DNA of 64,000 bases. It comes from an uncultured Eggerthellaceae bacterium (GTDB taxonomy: Bacteria > Actinomycetota > Coriobacteriia > Coriobacteriales > Eggerthellaceae). Shown one piece after another: positions 17,303 through 26,947 of the stretch (its first letter is position 1; each line of letters opens with the position of its first letter). The notes under the pieces are model-generated. The model worked only from the letters and a program-made list of their open reading frames with translations, did not search any database and was not told where the DNA came from. The translations under genes and the position numbers were made by a program. The stretch covers positions 124,001-188,000 of the forward strand of contig CANOIM010000003.1 of assembly GCA_947566075.1 (NCBI GenBank), given 5' to 3'.

Positions 17303-19282
17303 ATGGAAGAGCTACTAGCAACCTGCCATAGGATATTCGATCAGAGTACCCAGCCATTCAGCATCGCGCATGTCAATTCTGATGACAACGGCACTCCAAT
17401 CGGATTCTCATATGAGTATCTGAACCCCGCCATGGCACAGCTCACTGACATGACCACTGACTACCTGCTGGGCAAGGATGTCTATGAGCTCTGGCCCAAC
17501 GATGACACCACGTGGCTGGACTACTTCGCTCAGGCTGCCTTCCACGGGATAGCCGCTGAATTCGATGCTGCCTCCCCCGCGCTCTCTGAATTCTTGCATG
17601 TCTCGGTCTTTCCCATAGAACAGGGGTATTGCGGGTTCTTCATCCAAGCGGTCACTCAGTGGGTCAGCCAAGCCCATACCTCCCTCAAGAACATCCAGGC
17701 GGGCATCTTCTTCTATGATCTGCGCCGCCGGTTCATCATGCTCACCCCGCCTGCTCGTGACATCACGGGCTTTGAAACGGAATACATCAGCTTCGTGGAG
17801 TTCACTAGCCGTCTGTTCGGCGAAGAGAACAACGCTGGCGTACGCCAGCAGATGGATTCATTCCGGGCTGGCAGCGCGAACAGCCTCTTGGCCACAGGGC
17901 AGCTGACCGATGGCCGCTGGCTGCGCATCAGCCTAGGGCACATGGGCAACACTGACTGCTTCGCCTTCGGGCTCATCGAAGACATCACGCGTTTGCATGA
18001 GGCTGAGCAGAAGAGCGCAGACCGCACGCGGCTCTTGCGCCGTCAGAAGCGGGCGCTCCAAACAGCCCTTGACCTGGCAGAACAGAGCAGCAAGGCGAAA
18101 TCAGCGTTCTTGGCGAATATCTCCCATGATTTCCGCACGCCCATGAACGCTATCACGGGGTTCGCTGACATCGCCTTGGAATGCCTGGATGACCGCAGTT
18201 GTGTGCAGGATTGCCTGAACAAGATCTTGATGTCCAGCGCCCATCTCCTTGACCTGGTGAATGAGATCCTGGATGTCAGCCAGATAGAAAGCGGGAAGAT
18301 GACCCTTGCTTGCTTGCCGCTGCAGCTGGGTTCGTTCCTTGACACCACCAGCACGCTGTTCGCGGGTGAGGCTGAACGGAAGGGCATCGCCTTCGCCTTG
18401 GATGCCAGCGGCATCACCCATGATAGGGTGGTGGCAGACAAGACGCGGTTGTCCCAGGTGCTGGTGAATGTGCTGGGCAATGCCGTCAAGTTCACCCCGT
18501 CAGGTGGGCGTGTGACCTGCACGGTGACTGAGCGCAAAGGGGCGCCGAAGGGCTACGGCCTGTTCGTCTTCTGCGTGCAAGACACCGGTTGTGGCATGTC
18601 GAAGGCATTCCTCTCGCGCATCTTCGAACCGTTCGAGCGCGCCAATGCCTCCTCAACGGGACGCGTTGAGGGCACGGGCCTGGGCATGACCATCACGAAG
18701 AGCCTGGTAGAGCTCATGGGCGGCACCATCACCGTGGAAAGCGAAGAAGGGGTGGGAAGCACCTTCACCATCAGCATCCCCCTTGAGCTGGAAGGGGTCA
18801 GCGGGAAAGAGGGGGCGCGCAGCGGCGCTGATGATGGCGTTGAGCCCCTGCATTCCTCTGCCGTGCGGAGGCAGGAAGCCACGCCTGAAGTCTATGATTT
18901 CAGCGGGCGCCATGCGCTCATCGCTGATGACGATGAGCTCTCCCGGGAAGTGCTGAAGCGCGCCTTGGGGCGCTACGGATTCGTCGTGGATGAAGCAGAA
19001 GATGGCGAAGATGCGGTAGAGAGCGTTCGGTCCAAGGGGGTCAATCACTACGATGTGGTGATGCTGGATATGCGCATGCCGCGCATGAACGGCGTGGAGG
19101 CAGCGCGTCAGATCCGCAGTCTGGATCATCCCCATGCCCGCAACGTGCCCATCCTGGCTGTGACGGCCGATGTGTTCGATGAGGCGCTACGGGATGTAGA
19201 AGAGGCGGGGATGAGCGGCCGGATCACCAAGCCGCTGGATATCCATCAGCTGATGTCCACTCTGAAGGATTGCCTTTCTTGA
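17303..19282 (+). CDS. Soluble hybrid histidine kinase (PAS-HisKA-HATPase-REC)
   Basis: The ~659-residue protein has no membrane segment. Two PAS-like sensor regions (about residues 5-110 and 125-230) precede a short coiled coil, a HisKA domain with phosphoacceptor His near 275 in NISHDFRTPMNAI, an ATPase domain (N-box GNAVKF, G1 DTGCGM, G2 GTGLGM) and a C-terminal receiver with Asp in VVMLDMRMPRMNG and Lys in ITKPLD. The H-box has HDFRTP instead of HELRTP, seen in some hybrid kinases. The ATG at 17303 is 6 nt after AAGG and is preferred over the GTG at 17297. No output regulator lies next to it, so phosphotransfer probably goes to an unlinked partner. Confidence 0.9.
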   Translation: MEELLATCHRIFDQSTQPFSIAHVNSDDNGTPIGFSYEYLNPAMAQLTDMTTDYLLGKDVYELWPNDDTTWLDYFAQAAFHGIAAEFDAASPALSEFLHVSVFPIEQGYCGFFIQAVTQWVSQAHTSLKNIQAGIFFYDLRRRFIMLTPPARDITGFETEYISFVEFTSRLFGEENNAGVRQQMDSFRAGSANSLLATGQLTDGRWLRISLGHMGNTDCFAFGLIEDITRLHEAEQKSADRTRLLRRQKRALQTALDLAEQSSKAKSAFLANISHDFRTPMNAITGFADIALECLDDRSCVQDCLNKILMSSAHLLDLVNEILDVSQIESGKMTLACLPLQLGSFLDTTSTLFAGEAERKGIAFALDASGITHDRVVADKTRLSQVLVNVLGNAVKFTPSGGRVTCTVTERKGAPKGYGLFVFCVQDTGCGMSKAFLSRIFEPFERANASSTGRVEGTGLGMTITKSLVELMGGTITVESEEGVGSTFTISIPLELEGVSGKEGARSGADDGVEPLHSSAVRRQEATPEVYDFSGRHALIADDDELSREVLKRALGRYGFVVDEAEDGEDAVESVRSKGVNHYDVVMLDMRMPRMNGVEAARQIRSLDHPHARNVPILAVTADVFDEALRDVEEAGMSGRITKPLDIHQLMSTLKDCLS

Positions 19283-19298
19283 CGAAAAGGGCCGGAGC

Positions 19299-19402
19299 GG
19301 GACAACGGGGACGCAGGCTATTGTCCTGCTTTCTGGCCTTAGCAAATGAGTCAGCAGGCCTTTCGGACAAGCAGGACAATAGCCTACGTCCCCGTTGTCC
19401 CC
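19299..19402. repeat. Large palindromic repeat, copy 3 (degenerate)
   Basis: Arms of ~33-34 bp (19299-19332 and 19369-19402) are inverted with one internal mismatch (ACGCAGG on the left against ACGTAGG-type sequence on the right). The ~36-nt loop matches copy 1 (TTAGCAAATGAG). The end CCCCGTTGTC is duplicated in tandem (to ~19408). It lies between the hybrid kinase stop and the first YhgE/Pip gene. Confidence 0.88.
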
Positions 19403-19490
19403 GTTGTCATAAGACCGTCAACGGCTAGGCCCTTCCTGATTCAGTAGAATACTAGGTTCATCAGGCTGAGGAGGGAAAGGGAGGTAGAGA

Positions 19491-22064
19491 GTGAAGAACA
19501 TCCTTCGGGTGTTCAAGCGTGACCTGTTGCGCCTGCTCAAAGCTCCCGCTGCGCTGGTGGTGGTGTTCGCCCTAGCCATCCTCCCTTCCGTCTATACCTG
19601 GTACAACGTTCTTGGCTTCTGGGACCCCTATGAGAACACGGGCAGCCTCAAGGTGTGCGTGGTGAACCTAGACCATGGCGGCTCCTCTGAGATGACCGGC
19701 AAGCTGGACGTGGGTGAGCAGATCGTGGAACAGCTGCGCAAGAACAAGCAGTTGGACTGGGACTTCACCACCTACGATGAGGCCATGGACGCCCTTCAGA
19801 CCGGGCGGGCCTACGCGGCCTTCGTCATCCCCACTGATTTCACCCAGCAGCTATTGACGCTGACCACCGGCCAGTTCCAGCAGCCAAAGATAACCTATCT
19901 CGTGAATGAGAAGGCAGGACCAGTGGCGCCGAAGATCACCGATACGGGAGCCAGTGCGCTGGACGAGACGGTCAATTCCGCTTTCGTGTCCACCGTGAGC
20001 GACGCGGTGGTCCAGGCGGTAGATGGCGCCCTCGATCAATCCAAGGCCGATGCGGCCAGGGTGCGTTCCCAGGCTGTGAGCAAGCTGGGGGCGGCCCAGG
20101 AGGCATTATCTGAAGCCCGCAGCGCCTTGGGTGAGGCGGCTCAGGCGTGCGAAGGGGCCCGTGATCAAGTGACTGGCGTTCAGGGTCAACTGACCGGTGC
20201 GAAGAGCCAAGCCGACGAAGCGGCGGCTGCTCTTGAGGATATCTCCAGTTTGGCGAAGAGCCTCCAAGAGCAGTTGTCTGCGCTGATGGCCCAGGCCACT
20301 CCGGCGGTCAATGCTGCCCTGACGAATCTGAGCGCTGCTTCTGCTCGGGCGAACGCGGCAGTGGGCGGGTTGGCGTCTGACATAGCTGCCGCCCAGGGCA
20401 GCGCTGATGCTGCCTTGAGCCAGGCGCAGGGGGCTCTGGAGCAGAGCCAGCGCTTGGCAACCTATCTGGAAGGCGTGGTGGATGATCTGCCAGATGCTGA
20501 TCCGGCCAAAGCGCCCCTGGCCAGCGCCCTTGCCACCTTGAATGCCTACAACGCAGACTTGGAGCAGACGGTGGCTTCCTTGACCACGCTCAGCTCTTCG
20601 GTGGCCCAGGCCTCAGCATCCCTAGAGAAGGCCTCCTCTGCTTTCGACCAGGCTGTACAGCACTCCGTTGCCTCCGGTCAGACGCTCTGGGGCGCCATCA
20701 CATCCACGCTGTTGCCTCAAACCCTTGAGGCGCTCACCCAGGTATCCACCACGGCTTCTTCGCTTTCGGCGGCTGTGCTGGGAACGAAGGCTGTGGCTGA
20801 CCAAGCGGCCATCGTCTTCACCTCACTGGACGGCACGTTGGCGGATGCAGCTGATGCCCTTCGCCAGACCGATGGGCTGCTTGGCGGTGCAGAAGAGGAG
20901 CTGGACGCGCTCCATGCAGATGTGGCGGCGCTGGATGGTTCCACCAGCCTCACCAGCCTGTTGGGGGTGGACGGCCTGGATGCCCAGTCCATCGCCGGGT
21001 TCATGGGGGCTCCCACTGAGGTGGTGACCGAAGAGCTCTATCCGCTGAACGCCTATGGTTCTGCCATGGCGCCACTGTTCATGAACCTGACGTTCTGGAT
21101 AGGGGCGTTCATGCTCATGGTCATCATGCGCCAAGAAGTTGATGGCGAAGGCATCCCAGGGCTCACCATCACCCAGGCCTACCTGGGGCGCTTCTGCCTG
21201 TTCGCCTTGATAGCGGCCATCCAGGCCCTCATCTGCTGCGCGGGGGTGCTCTTCATCGGCGTGCAGGCGGTAAGCCCCCTGGCGCTCTTCGCCGCTGCGG
21301 TGGTGGCGTCTTTGGCTTACCTTTCCATCATCTATGCCCTTTCGGTCACCCTTCAGCACATAGGCAAGGGCATCTGCATCGTGCTGGTGTTCGCCCAGAT
21401 CCCCGGCGCTACAGGGCTCTATCCCATTGAGATGACCTCCGGTTTCTTCCAAGCCATCTACCCCTTTTTCCCCTTCACCTACGGCATAGGGGCCATGCGC
21501 GAGGCCATCTGCGGGTTCTATGGCTCCCACTATGCCACAGACCTAGCGGTGCTGGGGCTGTTCTTCGCGCTGTTCATGGCGCTGGGTGTGGGGGTGCGCC
21601 CCTATCTGGCGAATGTGAACCGGATGGTGGCGAACCAGATCCGTAAGGCGGGTCTCTTCAATGGCGAACGGGTGCAGGTGCCTGCGCGCCCCTACCGCAC
21701 CGCCCAGATCCTGCGGGCGTTGGCGGATAAGGACGAATACCGGGAAGCCATCAGCCGTCGCTATGACCGCTTGGCTCACCTCTACCCGAAGCTCATCCGC
21801 GGGGCTATCATCTGCGGCATCGGCGTGCCCATCCTCATATCCATCGTGTTCGCCTTCACCCCGGCCGAGAAGGTGTGGGTGCTCACCTTCTGGCTGGTAT
21901 GGTTGGTGGCCATCACGCTGTTCCTGGTGATAGTGGAAAGCCTGCGCTATAGCATCGTGCGTCAGATGAAGCTGGATTCCCTGAGCACCCAGAGCCTCTA
22001 TGACCTCATCAAAGACCGGAAGAGTGGCTCTACCATGACGGGGGAGGGCAAGGCCGATGCGTGA
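19491..22064 (+). CDS. YhgE/Pip family membrane protein 1
   Basis: The 857-residue protein begins with a membrane helix (about 18-38; ALAILPSVYTWYNVLGFWDPY is the family signature), followed by ~500 extracellular residues dominated by Ala/Gln/Ser-rich coiled coil, then five to six C-terminal helices (about 525-735) and a cytoplasmic-facing tail with another two helices near 765-815. This is the architecture of YhgE/Pip proteins, relatives of phage-infection protein and of EsaA-type type VII secretion components. The start is a GTG with GGGAGG upstream. It overlaps the next gene, a paralogue, by 8 nt. The function is unknown beyond envelope location. Confidence 0.88.
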   Translation: MKNILRVFKRDLLRLLKAPAALVVVFALAILPSVYTWYNVLGFWDPYENTGSLKVCVVNLDHGGSSEMTGKLDVGEQIVEQLRKNKQLDWDFTTYDEAMDALQTGRAYAAFVIPTDFTQQLLTLTTGQFQQPKITYLVNEKAGPVAPKITDTGASALDETVNSAFVSTVSDAVVQAVDGALDQSKADAARVRSQAVSKLGAAQEALSEARSALGEAAQACEGARDQVTGVQGQLTGAKSQADEAAAALEDISSLAKSLQEQLSALMAQATPAVNAALTNLSAASARANAAVGGLASDIAAAQGSADAALSQAQGALEQSQRLATYLEGVVDDLPDADPAKAPLASALATLNAYNADLEQTVASLTTLSSSVAQASASLEKASSAFDQAVQHSVASGQTLWGAITSTLLPQTLEALTQVSTTASSLSAAVLGTKAVADQAAIVFTSLDGTLADAADALRQTDGLLGGAEEELDALHADVAALDGSTSLTSLLGVDGLDAQSIAGFMGAPTEVVTEELYPLNAYGSAMAPLFMNLTFWIGAFMLMVIMRQEVDGEGIPGLTITQAYLGRFCLFALIAAIQALICCAGVLFIGVQAVSPLALFAAAVVASLAYLSIIYALSVTLQHIGKGICIVLVFAQIPGATGLYPIEMTSGFFQAIYPFFPFTYGIGAMREAICGFYGSHYATDLAVLGLFFALFMALGVGVRPYLANVNRMVANQIRKAGLFNGERVQVPARPYRTAQILRALADKDEYREAISRRYDRLAHLYPKLIRGAIICGIGVPILISIVFAFTPAEKVWVLTFWLVWLVAITLFLVIVESLRYSIVRQMKLDSLSTQSLYDLIKDRKSGSTMTGEGKADA

Positions 22065-24240
22065 TATGTGGCTCATCTTCTCCGACGAGCTGCGAAGGCT
22101 CTTCGCGAACGTGGTCTCCGTGGTCATCGCCTTGGGGCTGGTGGTCATGCCCTCCATCTTCGCCTGGTACAACATCATCGCCTGTTGGGATGTGTTCGAC
22201 CATACGGGCAACCTGGCTGTGGCGGTGGCCAATACCGATGAGGGCTACCAGTCTGACTTAATCCCCTTGCGGGTGAACGTGGGAGAACAGGTGGTAAGCG
22301 CGCTTCGGGCCAATGACCAGATAGATTGGCTGTTCACCGATGAAACGGATGCGGTAGACGGTGCGCGGTCGGGGCGCTATTACGCGGCCGTGGTCATCCC
22401 GAAGGATTTCAGCCGGGACATGCTGACGTTCTTCGCTGATGATGCGCGCCAGGCCAGCATCATCTACTACAGCAACGAGAAGAAGAGCGCCATTGCGCCG
22501 AAGATCACTGACCGCGGGGCCGATACGGTCTCCTATGAGGTGAATCAGGTCTTTGCCCAAACGCTCTCTGAAGTGGCCATCTCCTTGGGCGAGGCGCTGG
22601 CCCGCTATGCTGATGACGCTGATGTGTCAGGGCAGGTGGCCCGGCTGGCTGACCATATCACCCAGACAGCGGCCAGCCTGCGCCGGACCGCTGACGTGTT
22701 GGAGCTCTACGGCAACCTCGGTCAGGATGCGAACGGGCTCATCAGCTCTACGGTCTCCTTGGCTGAGGTATCTGAGGAGCAGGCAGACGGGCTGAAGGAA
22801 GCGGCCTCAACGGGAGCAGACGCACTGCCTTCGTTGGTCCAGAGCCTGCGGGATACGGTGCAGGCGCTGGGTGAGGCCTTTGATGCTGGCAGCGCTGACA
22901 TGGCGGCGGTCAGCGCGGCGGTGGATGAGCTGTTCAACAGCACCAGCGTGGCCACGGGAGATGCGGCGGCCGCCCTGCGGACCGAAGCCGATGGGCTCAC
23001 CACGCGCATCAATGCCTGCCAGGGGTTGGCGGCGCAGTTGAAGGCGCTCATCCCCCATGTGGATGCTGCCTATCGGCCTGCTATGGAGGAGGCGGTGCGC
23101 CTGTTGGAGATGCAGGCGGATCTGCTGGAGCAAAGCCAACAGAGCCTGCGCCAGGCGGCGGATAAGCTAGAGGCGGGGGATGCGAACCTGAACACAGAGC
23201 GGGAGCAGGTGAAGGCATCGGTGAGCCAAGCCCAAGCTGACCTCCAAGCGGCAAAGGAGGCCTTCCAGCAGATGCGCCCCGGGTTGGAGCAGATAGCTGA
23301 TGAAGCAGCTGCGCTGGCTTCCAGCGTGCAAGCCACCCTAGGCAAGCTGGGGGGCGTGAGCGGGAATCTGTCAGCTGCCGCACAGAGGGCTACAGAAGCC
23401 CTGAGCGGCGGCGCTGCCAAGACAACGGAGACTGCCGTAGAGCTGCGCCAGTCCGCTGATGCCATAGATGGCCTGGCATCAGACATCCGCCAGGCGTTGC
23501 TGAGCGAGGATACCGAACAGCTGCGGGCCATCCTCACCTCTGACGTATCCGCCTTCGCCAGCGCCTTGGCGGCTCCGGTGCAGGTGGAACGCCAGGCAGT
23601 CTATCCGGCCGAGAACTTCGGCTCGCAGATGGCACCGCTCTACACCACCTTGGCGTTGTTCATCGGGTCATTGCTCATTCTGGTGGTGCTCAAGCCGCGG
23701 CCTTGTCGGGCTACCCTCAAGCGGGTGCCGGGCGCTAAGCCACGCCAAGTGTTCCTGGGGCACTTCGCCGTCATGGCCGTGCTCTCCTTGGCTCAAACCA
23801 CCTTGGCAGCCCTGGGGAATATGCTGTTCTTGCAGGTGCAAGTGGCCCATCCCTGGTTGTATCTGCTCATCTTCTGGCTGGCGGGACTCGTGTTCACGTT
23901 CATCATCTATGCCCTGGTGGTCTCGTTCGCCAACTTAGGGAAGGCCATCGCCGTGCTGATGCTCATCATCCAGGTGACGGGCTGCGGTGGTTCGTTCCCC
24001 CTGCAGATCCTGCCCTCCTTCGTGCAGGCGGTGAGCCCGTTTCTGCCCGCAACCTATGTGGTCAATGCCATGCGCGAGGCCATGATGGGCACCTATGGCA
24101 GCGTGTATTGGGAACAGGTGGGGTGGCTCTTGGTGTTCCTGATCCCGGCGGCGCTGCTGGGCCTGGCTCTGCGCAAGCCCCTAGAGAAGTTCATGGGTTG
24201 GTATGTGGAACAGGTGGATAAGTCAGAGCTGATGGCCTAG
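22057..24240 (+). CDS. YhgE/Pip family membrane protein 2
   Basis: The 727-residue paralogue of the preceding protein has the same layout: an N-terminal helix with LGLVVMPSIFAWYNIIACWDV, a long Ala-rich extracellular coiled coil (about 60-510) and about six C-terminal helices. It lacks the extra C-terminal domain of its neighbour. The 8-nt overlap implies translational coupling and perhaps a heteromeric complex. It ends 4 bp before the convergent corA gene. Confidence 0.88.
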   Translation: MRDMWLIFSDELRRLFANVVSVVIALGLVVMPSIFAWYNIIACWDVFDHTGNLAVAVANTDEGYQSDLIPLRVNVGEQVVSALRANDQIDWLFTDETDAVDGARSGRYYAAVVIPKDFSRDMLTFFADDARQASIIYYSNEKKSAIAPKITDRGADTVSYEVNQVFAQTLSEVAISLGEALARYADDADVSGQVARLADHITQTAASLRRTADVLELYGNLGQDANGLISSTVSLAEVSEEQADGLKEAASTGADALPSLVQSLRDTVQALGEAFDAGSADMAAVSAAVDELFNSTSVATGDAAAALRTEADGLTTRINACQGLAAQLKALIPHVDAAYRPAMEEAVRLLEMQADLLEQSQQSLRQAADKLEAGDANLNTEREQVKASVSQAQADLQAAKEAFQQMRPGLEQIADEAAALASSVQATLGKLGGVSGNLSAAAQRATEALSGGAAKTTETAVELRQSADAIDGLASDIRQALLSEDTEQLRAILTSDVSAFASALAAPVQVERQAVYPAENFGSQMAPLYTTLALFIGSLLILVVLKPRPCRATLKRVPGAKPRQVFLGHFAVMAVLSLAQTTLAALGNMLFLQVQVAHPWLYLLIFWLAGLVFTFIIYALVVSFANLGKAIAVLMLIIQVTGCGGSFPLQILPSFVQAVSPFLPATYVVNAMREAMMGTYGSVYWEQVGWLLVFLIPAALLGLALRKPLEKFMGWYVEQVDKSELMA

Positions 24241-24243
24241 GGC

Positions 24244-25200
24244 TCACATCCAGCGCTTCCAGCGGAAGAAGGCCAACAGAGCCCCGGTGCACACCAGGGA
24301 AAGCACTACCAACACCAGCCAGGTGAGATTCCATTCCGTGCCCGGGATGACGCTCAGGTTCATCCCGAACCAACCCGTTACCAGCGTCAGCGGAGCGAAC
24401 AGCACCGTTACGATGGTGAACACCTGCATGATGGAGTTCTGCTTCAGGTCTATCTGGGTCTGTTCCAGCTCATGCAGCTGCAAGCTGTATTCCTTGAGCG
24501 TCTCAGAACGGGTGGCCAGCCGATCCGCCAGGCTTTCGATGTGGTCGAACGAGCGGGCCTCGCTGGACCTCATGAGACCATTCTCATTGTCAGACAGGAT
24601 GCTGGCCATGGTGGCTATCTCTTGGTAGTAGACGGCCAGGCTCATGGACTGGCGCCGATACTTCATGATCGCAAAGGAAGACGCGTTGCGGTTCGAATCC
24701 AGCATCCGCTCCTCTATGTCTTCCATATCATCTTCGAAATGTCCCAGGAAGGTGAGGTCATCCACCAAGAGCTCTTTGAAGAACACGTAAAGGCAGTGGG
24801 CTGTGGTGGTCTGAGACAGCACTCCTATGTTCACCACGTGTTCTAACACCTCTTGGGCAGTGCCCCCTTCATCCACGAAGATGAGCTGGTGGCGGTCCAT
24901 GTAGAAGGCGAACAGGGAGGGGTCAACGCCAAGCCGGGTCTTGCTGGGCACAGCCAGCGAACCCACGATGTAATCAGGGTAGATGTCCACATAGTTGCTG
25001 TCAGAAGCGGCCAGCTGATCAAGGGACTCATGGGCGTCCGGGTGCTCCAACCCTAGCTCTTCGAATTCTGCCTTGGAGAGGATGGCCACTATGGGGGAGG
25101 AAGTGCGCTGGGCTTCGTTCTCATCCACCTGGATGAGGCTTGACAGGTGCCGGTTCGACAGCATCAGCCCCGCTGTTTCCAGTTCATAGCAGATGCCCAT
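24244..25200 (-). CDS. corA: CorA-family divalent cation channel
   Basis: The 318-residue protein has a long N-terminal soluble domain and two C-terminal membrane helices. The first ends in the GMN selectivity motif (GWFGMNL), diagnostic of CorA Mg/Co/Ni channels, and a short positively charged tail (RWKRWM) follows the second. The open frame extends upstream to 25407 but that extension is not protein-like; AAAGGAGGG precedes the ATG at 25200, giving MGICYELETAG. Confidence 0.88.
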   Translation of the reverse strand: MGICYELETAGLMLSNRHLSSLIQVDENEAQRTSSPIVAILSKAEFEELGLEHPDAHESLDQLAASDSNYVDIYPDYIVGSLAVPSKTRLGVDPSLFAFYMDRHQLIFVDEGGTAQEVLEHVVNIGVLSQTTTAHCLYVFFKELLVDDLTFLGHFEDDMEDIEERMLDSNRNASSFAIMKYRRQSMSLAVYYQEIATMASILSDNENGLMRSSEARSFDHIESLADRLATRSETLKEYSLQLHELEQTQIDLKQNSIMQVFTIVTVLFAPLTLVTGWFGMNLSVIPGTEWNLTWLVLVVLSLVCTGALLAFFRWKRWM

Positions 25201-25245
25201 GGAGCATTCCCTCCTTTGGTCCTCCCCTTTGAGCAAGGGACAACC

Positions 25246-25280
25246 AAGCCCCTTCGCATCAAGGAGCATAGGGGCTTTTT
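25246..25280 (+). terminator. Hairpin with T-run upstream of corA
   Basis: AAGCCCC / GGGGCTT with an 18-nt loop is followed on the plus strand by TTT. No plus-strand gene ends just before it (it lies upstream of corA, which reads the other way). It may insulate the corA and cyclophilin promoters or stop antisense transcription. Confidence 0.4.
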
Positions 25281-25401
25281 GACGATTTGCTGAGTTCGCC
25301 AGGAAACCGAAACCGAACGGAAGCCAGGAGGCTACACTGTCGAAGAACAATCGGTGTTGTATCCTGTGGGGCAATACCACTACGGAAAGGAAATCGAACC
25401 C

Positions 25402-26091
25402 ATGCAAAAAAGCGCGAATCTCTCTGGCATGAAGGTGGCCGCTCTGGTGGTGGCCCTGTTGGTGGCGGCATCCCTGGGGCTGGCAGGCTGTTCCAGCAGC
25501 TCTTCAACGGCAAGCAGCGCATCCTTATCCAGTGATGCCCAGGCCGCTGAGGGCATCGGCACCCATCATGCGGTCATCGAAGTGGAGGGCTATGCCCCGG
25601 TGACGGTGGAACTGGATGGCGATGCGGCGCCTACATCAGTCCAGAACTTCATGGACCTGGCCCAGGATGGCTACTACGATGGCAAGACCTTCTATCGCAT
25701 CGTGGATGATTTCTGTTTGCAGGGAGGTACCGAAGGGAACAGCGCCTCGGGCAATGACCCCAGCCTCACCCCCATCAAGGGCGAATTCTCTTCCAATGGG
25801 GTGGATAACCCATTGGCGGATGCTTTTGACCGCGGCGTAGTGGCCATGGCGCGCACCTCCAACCCTGATTCTGCCACCAGCACCTTCTTCGTCACCCTGG
25901 GCAACGCAGCCCAGGTGGGCGCAAGCCTAGATGGGCAGTATGCTGCCTTCGGCACCATAGATGATGAGGGCATGAAGGTCATCGACCAGATCGTGGCGGA
26001 TAACCTGGCCAATGTGGATGAGCCGAATATGGGCGCTATCACGGTGGAGGCGAACCAGCCCGTCATCAAGTCCATCACCATCACTGACTAG
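25402..26091 (+). CDS. Cyclophilin-type peptidyl-prolyl isomerase lipoprotein
   Basis: The ~229-residue protein begins with a lipoprotein signal (hydrophobic stretch ending in lipobox LGLAGC), then a Ser-rich linker and a cyclophilin domain (about 55-225) with GKTFYRIVDDFCLQGG and FFVTLG motifs. It should be membrane-anchored outside the cell and help fold exported proteins. GGAAAGGAAA precedes the ATG at 25402; the frame is open to 25354. It is 19 bp upstream of larE and may head the operon. Confidence 0.9.
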   Translation: MQKSANLSGMKVAALVVALLVAASLGLAGCSSSSSTASSASLSSDAQAAEGIGTHHAVIEVEGYAPVTVELDGDAAPTSVQNFMDLAQDGYYDGKTFYRIVDDFCLQGGTEGNSASGNDPSLTPIKGEFSSNGVDNPLADAFDRGVVAMARTSNPDSATSTFFVTLGNAAQVGASLDGQYAAFGTIDDEGMKVIDQIVADNLANVDEPNMGAITVEANQPVIKSITITD

Positions 26092-26110
26092 CCGCTGACT
26101 GCGAAGGGCC

Positions 26111-26947
26111 ATGACAGAACGGGAAGCCAAGGAGGAGCGTCTGGCCTGTGCGCTCACGGAGATGGGTTCCGTGGCCGTGGCCTTCTCCGGGGGCGTTGAT
26201 TCCACGTTCTTGTTGGCTTTCGCTCAGGGGTTGCCGGGCGTTGCGGTCCAGGCCATCACAGTGGCATCTTCCCTCATGGCAAAGGAAGATGCTGTTTTCA
26301 CTCGGACCTTCTGTGAAGAGCGGGGCATCTCTCAGCACGTGCTGGCAGTGGACCCGCTCAAAGCCCCTGCCGTTCTGGCCAATGGCGAAGATCGCTGCTA
26401 TCACTGCAAGCGGCTCATCATGGAAAAGGCCGTTGCCCGGGCAAAGGAGTTGGGGGCCATCCTCTGCGACGGGAGCAATGCTTCAGATGCAGAGGACTTC
26501 CGTCCGGGAGAGCGGGCGCTCCAAGAACTGGGCATCCGCAGCCCGTTGGCTGAGGCAGGCTTCACGAAGCCGGATATCCGTGCCGCCGCCCAGGCTTTGG
26601 GCCTGCCGAATGCCCACAAGCCCGCGGCCGCCTGCCTGGCCAGCCGCATCCCCTATGGCACGCCGCTGAACGCTGCGCTCCTGCACCGGATAGACCAGGC
26701 CGAAGTGCTCTTGCGTGCAGAGGGGTTCACCCAAGCCCGGGTGCGCGCCCATGATGCCGGTGGCCCCGGTAGCCTGGCGCGCATCGAAGTACCGGAAGCG
26801 GACATCCCGCATCTGGTGCAAGAGCCCTTGCGCGGCCGCCTGAGCGCGAAGCTGCGCAGCTTGGGCTTCGCCTACATCACCGCTGATCTAGAGGGGTATA
26901 GGCAAGGCAGTTTGAATGAGACCATCAAGGAGAAGCTTCATGGTTGA
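26111..26947 (+). CDS. larE: LarE, ATP-dependent sacrificial sulfur transferase
   Basis: The 278-residue protein has the PP-loop SGGVDST (residues 26-32) and Cys175 in AACLASRIPYG, equivalent to the sulfur-donating Cys176 of Lactobacillus plantarum LarE. It is therefore expected to be a Cys-sacrificing enzyme that adds sulfur to pyridinium dicarboxylate in nickel-pincer nucleotide (NPN) synthesis. The CYHC pair at 96-99 is an additional Cys cluster. The end overlaps larB by 8 nt. Confidence 0.9.
   Translation: MTEREAKEERLACALTEMGSVAVAFSGGVDSTFLLAFAQGLPGVAVQAITVASSLMAKEDAVFTRTFCEERGISQHVLAVDPLKAPAVLANGEDRCYHCKRLIMEKAVARAKELGAILCDGSNASDAEDFRPGERALQELGIRSPLAEAGFTKPDIRAAAQALGLPNAHKPAAACLASRIPYGTPLNAALLHRIDQAEVLLRAEGFTQARVRAHDAGGPGSLARIEVPEADIPHLVQEPLRGRLSAKLRSLGFAYITADLEGYRQGSLNETIKEKLHG

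Noticed and set aside
12526..19402. CRISPR array from the three palindromes
   Set aside because: The copies are 2.6-4 kb apart, palindromic, and have no spacers or cas genes.
24690..24710. GGTTCGAATCC resembling a tRNA T-loop
   Set aside because: It is inside the corA coding sequence and no other tRNA arms are present.
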